From a bacterium (lineage in GTDB: Bacteria; Pseudomonadota; Gammaproteobacteria; Burkholderiales; Burkholderiaceae_C), in the NCBI GenBank assembly GCA_030824095.1, contig JAVBYK010000457.1, positions 1 to 6,145 of the forward strand: 6,145 nt of DNA, written 5' to 3'. Below, in pieces: positions 1-5,756 of the stretch (position 1 is its first letter; every line of letters begins with the position of its first letter). The notes under the pieces were generated by a model. That model was not told the DNA's origin. It saw only the letters and a program-made list of their open reading frames with translations, and did no database searches. Both the position numbers and the translations under genes were made by a program.

Positions 1-248
1 TGTTCAACAGCGGAACGGACCGCGTCTTCAATGTCCTGCTGCCACTGGGTGGCGGCCACACGCATGTGCTCTTCCACCTGCGTCTGCAGTGCGGCACGGA
101 GTTGCTGCTCCAAACGCGGTTTGATACTTTGCAAAACCTGCTCTACCAGGCGCTCGCAGTCTATGGGTGGCGCGACAGGTAGTTGACCGGGATGGACCAC
201 TTCCGTCAGCGTGGGGACAAATCGAGGAGGAGGTTTGCTGTTCGACAT
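1..248 (-). CDS. Unrecognised protein downstream of holC, N-terminal 82 codons (partial)
   Basis: This gene starts with ATG at 248-246, sharing one base with the holC stop (TGATG), and reads leftward off the window, leaving 82 codons plus two bases. The visible protein has a proline-rich, probably disordered start (residues 1-29, including KPPPR near the N-terminus and PTLTEVVHPG at 12-21). From about residue 30 to the edge it is rich in Gln, Glu, Ala and Leu, with heptad-like spacing, and looks like a long amphipathic helix or coiled coil. There is no signal peptide or membrane segment. I do not recognise a function. The PTLTEVV motif faintly recalls the start of DUF2486-type proteins of Burkholderiales, but that is only a memory-based guess. 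Coding is supported by the open frame, the coupled start and continuity with the pepA-holC operon. The tight overlap suggests co-expression with holC but does not show a role in replication. Confidence 0.75.
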   Translation of the reverse strand, partial: MSNSKPPPRFVPTLTEVVHPGQLPVAPPIDCERLVEQVLQSIKPRLEQQLRAALQTQVEEHMRVAATQWQQDIEDAVRSAVE

Positions 249-685
249 CAGTCTGCGCGTTTCAAACTCAAATCGTGGCGCTGAATCGTGTGGCCCTGCT
301 CGGTGTAATAACGCCAGCGCCCACGCGCCAGGTCGCGGTCGGCGGCATCCGTACTGACCACTTCTATCAGGCGCTGGAATCTGTCAAATCCGGGCGGAAC
401 CGTGTCAGCCAGATTGACCAAAACCCCAAAAGGTGCAGCCGCCTGGTCCGCATTGCTGGTGAGCAATACCGGCGAGCGGCCTTGTACGAAGGGGGGAGCA
501 GAGCTGGCGCAATGTGGCACAAAATCGGTGGCTGAAACACCCCACAGATCCACATCGAGCTGCGCAATCGCATCCTCGTCCGCGACCACCACCACACGGG
601 CGCCGCTGCCCACGGCCTTTCGCACCAGACGGCAGGCATAGGCCAGCTTGTCCGGTGCGCCAAAATGGAAAGCCAGTTCGGTCAC
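248..685 (-). CDS. holC: DNA polymerase III chi subunit
   Basis: The chi subunit of the DNA polymerase III clamp-loader complex links the replisome to single-stranded DNA-binding protein (SSB). The product is 145 aa, close to the 147 aa of E. coli HolC. Family features are visible along its length: HF at 7-8 followed by PDKLAYACRL at 11-20, a Rossmann-like VVVVADED at 31-38, LW at 48-49, FVPH at 55-58, the PVLLTSN strand at 72-78, and a basic aromatic C-terminal patch RGRWRYY at 121-127. The start is GTG at 685, which overlaps the pepA stop by 4 nt (GTGA) and gives the expected M-T-E opening; an ATG start in another frame does not give this family. It lies in a pepA-holC-unknown operon, and the overlaps imply translational coupling. 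The protein is cytoplasmic. The identification rests on family motifs and on the usual pepA-holC adjacency in proteobacteria. Confidence 0.93.
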   Translation of the reverse strand: MTELAFHFGAPDKLAYACRLVRKAVGSGARVVVVADEDAIAQLDVDLWGVSATDFVPHCASSAPPFVQGRSPVLLTSNADQAAAPFGVLVNLADTVPPGFDRFQRLIEVVSTDAADRDLARGRWRYYTEQGHTIQRHDLSLKRAD

Positions 686-2127
686 TTGTTTTGGGCCTGT
701 GCCATCAGGTATTCCACCAAAAGACCCACCGGCCGTCCCGTAGCACCCTTGGCCGCCCCGCTCTTCCAGGCGGTCCCGGCAATGTCCAGATGCGCCCAGG
801 GGAACTTCTCGGTGAAGCGCTGCAAGAACTTGGCCGCCGTGATGGAGCCTCCGGCACGACCACCCACATTGGCCACATCGGCAAACCCGGTTTTCAGGCC
901 TTCCGCATAGTCATCGTCCAGGGGCATTCTCCAGCACAAATCCTGCGCCGTTTCGCCGGCCGCAAACAGCGCGTTGCCCAATGCATCCTGGGAGGCAAAC
1001 AGGCCGCTGCGCACGCCACCGAGGGCGATCACGCAGGCGCCCGTCAAGGTCGCCACATCCACTACCGCAGTCGGCTTGAAACGCTCGGCGTAGGTCAGCG
1101 CATCGCACAGCACCAGGCGTCCTTCGGCATCGGTATTCAATATCTCGATGGTCTGTCCGCTCATGCTGGTGACCACATCGCCGGGTTTGACGGCCTGGCC
1201 ATTGATCAGATTTTCACAGGCGGGAATCAGACCGACCACATTGATGGCCGGCTTGAGCGCGGCCAGTGAGCGGAACACACCCAGCACACTGGCGGCACCG
1301 GACATGTCGAACTTCATTTCGTCCATCTCCGGTGCCGGCTTGATGGAAATACCACCACAGTCAAAGGTGATGCCCTTGCCCACCAGCACCGTGGGCGCCT
1401 GGGACTTGGCCGCACCGCTGTATTTCAGGACGATGAAACGCAAGGGCTGGTCCGATCCCTGCGCTACGGCCATGAAGGCACCCATGCCCAGTTTGGCGAC
1501 CTCTTTCGGCCCCAGAACTTCACAACTGATTTTGGACAGCTTGGCCAGTTCCTGTGCCGCTTGTGCCAGCAGCGTCGGTGTGGCGTGGTTGGCGGGGCGG
1601 TTGGCCCACTCCTTGGCCATTTCGGCCCCAACTACCGTCGCCACGGCGCGGTCAAAGGTGGTCTGCACTTCGGTTGCGTTGCTGGCGCCCACCAGCACTT
1701 TGGAGAGCGTGCGTCCTTCCGGCTTGGATTTGGTATGGGTGTAGGCGTAGCTGGCATCAGCCACCGCCATCACGGCCGCGCGCACCGCGGCCTCCTGCGC
1801 CGGCGCGGCAAAGCACACCAGCAGTTTCTTGAGCGATGGGGACTTGACTGCGGCCACGGCGGCCACCACGGCAGCACGCACATCCCGCGCCGATCCGCTG
1901 CCCGCGCCAGCCAGCACCACACGGGTGGCATGGGCCTGAGCCGGTTTGTACAGGCTGAGCAGCTTGCCGGGTTTGGCTTCCAGATCCGCCGACTTCAGGG
2001 CCTGTCCCACCAGTTCCGACAAATCATCCTTGCCGGCCTTGAAATCCTGTGGCACCAGGAGCACCAGGGCGTCGCACTTTTCGGTGGAAGCACCCACCAG
2101 ACCAATAGGCTTGAGTTCAAAGTTCAT
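682..2127 (-). CDS. pepA: Leucyl aminopeptidase, M17 family
   Basis: This is a cytosolic M17 metallo-aminopeptidase that removes N-terminal residues, preferably leucine, from peptides; the family forms hexamers with two metal ions per active site. All key residues are present: metal ligands K251, D256, D274, D333 and E335, and catalytic K263 and R337, the last three falling in or near the NTDAEGRL signature at 331-338. Each sits exactly 19 residues before its E. coli counterpart (K270, D275, K282, D293, D352, E354, R356). The macrodomain-like N-terminal domain (about 1-150) is therefore shorter than in E. coli, and the total is 481 aa against 503. The active-site loop reads FDCGG where many homologues have FDSGG. 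The ATG at 2127 is preceded by a Shine-Dalgarno-like AAAGGA 11 nt upstream. It is first in the minus-strand operon, overlaps holC by 4 nt, and is divergent from lptF. Whether it keeps the DNA-binding role known for E. coli PepA cannot be told from this sequence. Confidence 0.97.
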   Translation of the reverse strand: MNFELKPIGLVGASTEKCDALVLLVPQDFKAGKDDLSELVGQALKSADLEAKPGKLLSLYKPAQAHATRVVLAGAGSGSARDVRAAVVAAVAAVKSPSLKKLLVCFAAPAQEAAVRAAVMAVADASYAYTHTKSKPEGRTLSKVLVGASNATEVQTTFDRAVATVVGAEMAKEWANRPANHATPTLLAQAAQELAKLSKISCEVLGPKEVAKLGMGAFMAVAQGSDQPLRFIVLKYSGAAKSQAPTVLVGKGITFDCGGISIKPAPEMDEMKFDMSGAASVLGVFRSLAALKPAINVVGLIPACENLINGQAVKPGDVVTSMSGQTIEILNTDAEGRLVLCDALTYAERFKPTAVVDVATLTGACVIALGGVRSGLFASQDALGNALFAAGETAQDLCWRMPLDDDYAEGLKTGFADVANVGGRAGGSITAAKFLQRFTEKFPWAHLDIAGTAWKSGAAKGATGRPVGLLVEYLMAQAQNK

Positions 2128-2151
2128 AATTCAGGTTTTCCTTTGGCCGCC
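2128..2151. promoter_or_regulatory. 24-nt divergent gap between pepA and lptF
   Basis: Only 24 nt separate the two divergent start codons, too little for either full promoter, so both must extend into the opposite gene. On the minus strand the gap contains AAAGGA (complement of 2139-2144), a plausible ribosome binding site for pepA with an 11-nt spacer. On the plus strand no good Shine-Dalgarno precedes lptF; the nearest purine run, CAGG at 2132-2135, is 16 nt from the ATG. A CATAAT hexamer at 2125-2130 could be a -10 element for lptF, but I find no convincing -35 at the right distance. The arrangement is seen directly; promoter placement is inference and weak. Confidence 0.45.
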
Positions 2152-3267
2152 ATGTTATTCCATTCCTCCATCCGCAAAGAACTCGCACGCAGTTTTGGCG
2201 CAACCCTGGTTGTGCTGGTGACGGTGGTGATGACCATGACACTGATACGCACACTCGGTGAGGCCGGGCGCGGTGTTTTCAATCCGGCCGACGTGATGAT
2301 CATCATGGGCTACACGGTTCTCTCGGATATGCCCACCATCCTGTCCATGTGCCTGTTCATCGCCGTCCTGAGTGTGCTGACCCGCATGTTCCGTGACAGC
2401 GAGATGGTGATCTGGTTTGGTAGCGGCTATGGTCTGACATCCCTGATCAAACCCCTGTTCCGTTTTGCCTGGCCCATCCTGCTGGTCATTACCGCCCTGG
2501 CCCTTCTCATCCTGCCCTGGGCCTATGGTCGTATCGAGGACATGCGGGATCGTTATGAAAAGCGCGGAGACATTGCCCGCATTGAGCCCGGACAGTTTCA
2601 GGAGTCGGCCAACGGTGAACGGGTGTTCTTCATTGAGAAGGATGCCAGTGGCCAACAGGCAGGCAGTAATGTGTTCATTGCCACCCACAAGAATGACAAG
2701 GAAACCATTACCTCATCCCGCAGTGGTCACGTGGAAGTGATCAACGGAGAAAAGTTCCTGATACTGCAGAACGGCCAGCGCCTGGAAAAAACCGCCGGCA
2801 AACCCGACCTGACGGTTGCCGTGTTCAAGAACTATGGCGCGCAGGTGGATGCGGATGACCAGTCCGCACGCAGCTTCGTACCCTCGGCCGCCAAGAGCAC
2901 GCTGGAGCTGTTGTCTGACCCAACCAAACCCCATGTCGCAGAGCTGTCCTGGCGCGTAGGTCTGGCCCTGGCCGCCATCAACTTTGTGGTCATCGGGCTG
3001 GCCGCCGCAGGCGTCAATCCGCGCGTGGGCCGCACTGCCAATCTGGGCTTTGCCTTCATGGCGTTCATTGTCTATTTCAACCTGCTGATTCTGGGAAAGA
3101 GCTGGATTGAAACCGGGCAAGTCCATGTCGGCGTCTACCTGCTGGCGCTACACGGCGGCGCACTGGGCCTTGCATCGCTGTGGCTGGCCAAGCGCCACAA
3201 CAACTGGGTATTCAAGCGACCACCCATTGGCTCCGGCAGCCCGTCCAGTGCGAAGGTGGCACCATGA
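2152..3267 (+). CDS. lptF: LPS export ABC transporter permease LptF
   Basis: LptF pairs with LptG in the inner membrane; with the LptB ATPase dimer they extract lipopolysaccharide from the inner membrane and pass it through LptC to the periplasmic bridge. The product is 371 aa (E. coli 366). The layout fits the family: transmembrane segments at about 15-33, 50-79 and 105-124, a soluble periplasmic beta-jellyroll region at about 130-260, then segments at about 267-287, 297-317 and 325-346. The cytoplasmic coupling-helix region RDSEMVIWFGSGYG (81-94) carries the conserved glutamate E84 that faces LptB. A hydrophilic tail of about 20 residues follows the last helix. The reading frame stays open upstream to about 1561, but that stretch is antisense to pepA; ATG 2152 gives the normal family start MLFHSSIRKEL. 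A TTG at 2143 is a possible alternative. The gene overlaps lptG by 4 nt. Confidence 0.96.
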   Translation: MLFHSSIRKELARSFGATLVVLVTVVMTMTLIRTLGEAGRGVFNPADVMIIMGYTVLSDMPTILSMCLFIAVLSVLTRMFRDSEMVIWFGSGYGLTSLIKPLFRFAWPILLVITALALLILPWAYGRIEDMRDRYEKRGDIARIEPGQFQESANGERVFFIEKDASGQQAGSNVFIATHKNDKETITSSRSGHVEVINGEKFLILQNGQRLEKTAGKPDLTVAVFKNYGAQVDADDQSARSFVPSAAKSTLELLSDPTKPHVAELSWRVGLALAAINFVVIGLAAAGVNPRVGRTANLGFAFMAFIVYFNLLILGKSWIETGQVHVGVYLLALHGGALGLASLWLAKRHNNWVFKRPPIGSGSPSSAKVAP

Positions 3268-4370
3268 AGACGATCCGACGCCTGCTCTACGGCGAGGTGG
3301 TGATCGCCGTGTTGCTGGTCACCCTGGGCTTTGTTTCCCTGTTTTACTTCTTTGACTTTGTCGAGGAGTTGCAGGCGGTTGGCAAGCACCGCGACACCGG
3401 CTACACCGTGGCCCAGGCCCTGCTGTATGTGGCGCTGATGCTGCCCAGCCATCTGTACGAGCTGCTGCCGATCACCGTGCTGATCGGCACCATTTTTGTG
3501 ATGGCGCGCCTGGCGCAAAGCTCGGAGTTCACCATTTTGCGCACCAGCGGTCTGGGACCGTGGCTGGCATTGCGCACCCTGTTGGCTCTGGGGCTGGGCT
3601 TTGTCTTTTTTACCTTTGCGGTGGGGGACTACGTGGCACCGATGGCGGACAAGACGGCCCAATTGCTCAAATCCCGTTACCAGGGCAAGGTGACGATTGG
3701 CAAGACCGGAGCCTGGCTGAAAGAACGGCAGGCCTACAGCCACTATGCGGTGAATGTGGGCGCGCTGGCCCCAGATGCCAGCATGCGCGATGTCCGGATT
3801 TTTGAGTTCGATAACCAGGGCTTCCTGGTTTCCATGACGGAGGGTGAGACTGCCAGGTTTGGCAAGGACGACTCCTGGCAGCTGGAGAAAGTGGACCACA
3901 CCGAGTTCACCAGTGCCGATGCCAATGCCACGCGGGTGGACCGCAGCCATGTGGATACCTTCCGTTGGTCCACCCAGATCAGCGCCGAGATGGTGGCCAC
4001 TGCCGTATTGCGCCCGGAGCGCATGGGTACCATCGACCTGTTCCAGTACATCCGCCACCTGGACGCCAATGGCCAAACCGCGCAGAAGTATGAAATCCAG
4101 TTCTGGAAGAAGGTGTTCTACCCCTTGAGCTGCCTGGTGATGGTGGTGCTGGCCCTCCCCTTTGCCTACCTGCATTTCCGCTCCGGCAGTGTTGCCACCT
4201 ATGTGTTTGGTGGCGTCATGGCGGGTATCAGCTTTGTGCTGCTGAACAACGTACTCGGCGACCTGGGTGCGCTGCAGGGGTGGTGGCCATGGCTGACCGC
4301 AGCACTGCCAGGGCTGATCTATTCGTTCATTTCGCTGACGGCGTTCACATGGCTGGTGATACGACGATGA
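3264..4370 (+). CDS. lptG: LPS export ABC transporter permease LptG
   Basis: LptG is the second transmembrane half of the LptB2FG lipopolysaccharide extractor. The product is 368 aa (E. coli 360). Hydrophobic segments are visible at about 12-30, 57-83, 100-120, 282-303, 309-331 and 341-364, with the periplasmic jellyroll domain between about 130 and 275. The coupling helix SSEFTILRTSG (86-96) includes E88, equivalent to the LptB-facing glutamate of the family. The start is ATG 3264, in an ATGA overlap with the lptF stop and preceded by AAGG at 3253-3256 with good spacing; the in-frame GTG at 3180 would add 28 residues lying inside lptF and absent from the family. Its own stop overlaps the start of the following chelatase gene in the same way. 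LptC, LptA and LptB are not in this window, as is usual for proteobacteria where lptFG stand apart. Confidence 0.96.
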   Translation: MKTIRRLLYGEVVIAVLLVTLGFVSLFYFFDFVEELQAVGKHRDTGYTVAQALLYVALMLPSHLYELLPITVLIGTIFVMARLAQSSEFTILRTSGLGPWLALRTLLALGLGFVFFTFAVGDYVAPMADKTAQLLKSRYQGKVTIGKTGAWLKERQAYSHYAVNVGALAPDASMRDVRIFEFDNQGFLVSMTEGETARFGKDDSWQLEKVDHTEFTSADANATRVDRSHVDTFRWSTQISAEMVATAVLRPERMGTIDLFQYIRHLDANGQTAQKYEIQFWKKVFYPLSCLVMVVLALPFAYLHFRSGSVATYVFGGVMAGISFVLLNNVLGDLGALQGWWPWLTAALPGLIYSFISLTAFTWLVIRR

Positions 4371-4741
4371 CCGCACCCGCCAAGGCAATTGTGCTGTTCG
4401 CCCACGGATCACGCGACCCGCTGTGGCACAAGCCCATGGAAGCGGTCGCAGCCCACCTGGCAACGCTGTCCCCCCAAACGGCGGTGGCCTGCGCCTACCT
4501 GGAGCTGAGCCAGCCGGATCTGCCCACCGCAGTGGCGACCCTGCTTGCCCAAGGCGCGCAAACCATCAGCGTGTTGCCCCTCTTTCTGGGCGTTGGCAAG
4601 CATGCGCGGGAAGACTTGCCCCACCTGATGGCCGACTTGCAGACGGAACACCCCGGCGTGCAGTTCAAGCTCAATCCTTCGATCGGGGAAGATGCCCGAC
4701 TGGTCCACCTGATTGCAGAAATGGCCTTGGATAGTCTGTAA
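4367..4741 (+). CDS. cbiX: Small CbiX/SirB-type sirohydrochlorin chelatase
   Basis: This is a short, single-domain class II chelatase that inserts a metal into sirohydrochlorin: iron gives siroheme, the cofactor of sulfite and nitrite reductases, and cobalt leads toward cobalamin. The product is 124 aa, the size of the small CbiX (CbiXS) proteins that act as homodimers. Both metal-binding histidines are visible: H13 in LFAHGSRDP (10-18) and H79 in PLFLGVGKHAREDLP (71-85), with AYLE at 43-46. The start ATG 4367 overlaps the lptG stop (ATGA) and gives the family's usual short lead before the first strand; an in-frame ATG at 4349 would add six residues and cannot be excluded. No good ribosome binding site is seen, consistent with coupling to lptG. 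Because cysB follows directly, siroheme synthesis (a SirB-like role) is more likely than cobalamin synthesis, but the metal cannot be read from the sequence. Confidence 0.9.
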   Translation: MTAPAKAIVLFAHGSRDPLWHKPMEAVAAHLATLSPQTAVACAYLELSQPDLPTAVATLLAQGAQTISVLPLFLGVGKHAREDLPHLMADLQTEHPGVQFKLNPSIGEDARLVHLIAEMALDSL

Positions 4742-4790
4742 AAATCGCCAAATGCGGCATAATGAATTTCATCTTTAGTTGAAATTCGAT
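4742..4790 (+). promoter_or_regulatory. cysB leader with putative promoter
   Basis: This 49-nt AT-rich gap is clearly lower in GC than the genes on either side and holds the likely cysB promoter. CATAAT at 4758-4763 matches the -10 consensus at five of six positions. The best -35 candidates near the expected spacing lie at the very end of the chelatase gene: CTGTAA at 4736-4741 (16-nt spacer, three of six matches). Such a poor -35 is common in promoters that depend on an activator. If the -10 is real, transcription would start around 4770, inside the inverted repeat, leaving a leader of about 20 nt. No strong Shine-Dalgarno precedes ATG 4791. Read-through from lptG-cbiX is also possible, since no intrinsic terminator (GC-rich hairpin plus T run) is seen. 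Confidence 0.4.
4764..4787. repeat. Perfect 8-bp inverted repeat before cysB (candidate operator)
   Basis: GAATTTCA at 4764-4771 and TGAAATTC at 4780-4787 are exact reverse complements separated by 8 nt. The left arm is also part of an 11-bp odd palindrome, ATGAATTTCAT (4762-4772). The inner part has the form TTCA-N8-TGAA, the type of interrupted dyad often bound by LysR-family regulators. It overlaps the predicted transcription start and ends 3 nt before the cysB start codon. LysR-type proteins commonly repress their own genes by binding such positions, so CysB autoregulation is a reasonable inference. In RNA it could also form a weak AT-rich hairpin next to the ribosome binding region. Confidence 0.5.
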
Positions 4791-5744
4791 ATGAACCTGC
4801 ACCAATTCCGCTTTGTTCAGGAAGCCGTTCGGCGCAACCTCAACCTGACGGAAGCCGCCAAAGCCCTGCACACCTCGCAGCCCGGTGTCTCCAAAGCCAT
4901 CATCGAGCTGGAAGAGGAACTGGGCATCGAAATCTTTGCCCGCCATGGAAAGCGCCTCAAGCGCGTCACCGAACCGGGCCAGCACGTGCTCAAGAGCATC
5001 GACCTCATTCTGCGCGAGGTCGGCAACCTCAAACGGATCGGCGAGCAATACAGCGCCGAAGACAGCGGCACCCTGTCCATTGCCGCCACGCACACCCAGG
5101 CGCGCTATGTGCTGCCGGAGCGCGTCGCCGCCCTGCGCGCCGCCTACCCCAAGGTCAACATCAGCCTGCACCAGGGCTCGCCCGACCAAGTGGCCCGCAT
5201 GCTGATTGACGAGGTGGCCGAGATCGGGATTGCCACCGAATCCCTGGCCGACTACACCGAACTGGTCACCCTGCCCTGCTACGAGTGGCAGCACATGCTG
5301 GTGCTGCCGGTGGACCACCCACTGGCGCGCAAGGACCGCATCACACTGGAAGACGTGGCGCTGGAGCCGCTGATCACCTACCACCCGTCCTTCACCGGCC
5401 GCACCAAGATCGACCAGGCCTTTGCCGCCCGCAAGCTGGAGCCGCGCATCGCCCTGGAAGCCATCGACTCGGACGTGATCAAGACCTATGTGCGCCTGGG
5501 CCTGGGCGTGGGCATTGCTGCCGAGATGGCCGTGCGCGACATCATCGAAGACGGTGGCAAGAGCGGTCTGGTGGCACGCCCCGGCGGCCCCTTGTTCGGC
5601 CAGAACGTGGCCCGCGTGGCCTTTAAGCGCAGCGCCTACCTGCGCAATTTTGTCTACACCTTTGCCGAACTGTTGAGCGACCGCCTGGACCGCAAGCTGA
5701 TTGCCCGCGCCATGGATGGCCACACCGAGAACTACGACTATTGA
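4791..5744 (+). CDS. cysB: CysB-family LysR-type regulator of sulfur assimilation
   Basis: This cytoplasmic DNA-binding regulator controls sulfate uptake and cysteine synthesis genes; in enterobacteria it needs the inducer O-acetylserine or N-acetylserine and is opposed by sulfide or thiosulfate. The product is 317 aa (E. coli 324). The N-terminal winged helix-turn-helix spans about 1-60, with NLTEAAKALHTSQPGVSK (18-35) as the recognition region. A linker helix follows to about 88, then the periplasmic-binding-protein-like effector domain. The pocket residues known from Klebsiella CysB are at identical positions: T100 and Q103 in ATHTQARY (99-106), and T202 in PSFTGRTK (199-206). The start is ATG 4791; an in-frame TTG at 4779 would add four residues inside the inverted repeat. 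The C-terminus is slightly shorter than in enterobacteria. It probably has its own promoter in the 49-nt gap and is followed 12 nt later by an aminotransferase gene. Closely related CysB-like paralogues such as Cbl share these motifs, so the exact regulon is inferred. Confidence 0.93.
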   Translation: MNLHQFRFVQEAVRRNLNLTEAAKALHTSQPGVSKAIIELEEELGIEIFARHGKRLKRVTEPGQHVLKSIDLILREVGNLKRIGEQYSAEDSGTLSIAATHTQARYVLPERVAALRAAYPKVNISLHQGSPDQVARMLIDEVAEIGIATESLADYTELVTLPCYEWQHMLVLPVDHPLARKDRITLEDVALEPLITYHPSFTGRTKIDQAFAARKLEPRIALEAIDSDVIKTYVRLGLGVGIAAEMAVRDIIEDGGKSGLVARPGGPLFGQNVARVAFKRSAYLRNFVYTFAELLSDRLDRKLIARAMDGHTENYDY

Positions 5745-5756
5745 GACCCAGCGGAC

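Noticed and set aside
167..535. 122-codon plus-strand open frame opposite holC and the start of the unknown gene
   Set aside because: It is antisense to the well-supported holC and has no recognisable motif.
514..1269. 251-codon plus-strand open frame opposite pepA and holC
   Set aside because: It is Pro/Arg/His/Gly-rich and antisense to the conserved metal-binding region of pepA.
1561..2151. Open frame extending lptF upstream by 197 codons across pepA
   Set aside because: It is antisense to a fully intact pepA, encodes low-complexity His/Arg/Gly-rich sequence, and the LptF family begins at ATG 2152.
4280..4366. Longer N-terminus for the chelatase from in-frame ATG codons at 4280 or 4349
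   Set aside because: The 4280 start would place 29 residues inside lptG that match nothing in the family; the ATGA-coupled ATG 4367 fits family length. ATG 4349 remains a weak possibility.
3135..4463. 442-codon open frame on the minus strand opposite lptG
   Set aside because: Its Gln/His/Gly-rich composition is typical of the antisense frame of GC-rich genes, it has no recognisable domain, and lptG on the other strand is complete.
4752..4760. Short palindrome ATGC-G-GCAT just before the -10-like hexamer
   Set aside because: Four-base arms are expected by chance and nothing else supports it as a site.
4742..4790. Intrinsic terminator for lptF-lptG-cbiX in the cysB leader
   Set aside because: The inverted repeat stem is AT-rich, only 8 bp, and is not followed by a T run on the plus strand, so it does not look like a rho-independent terminator.
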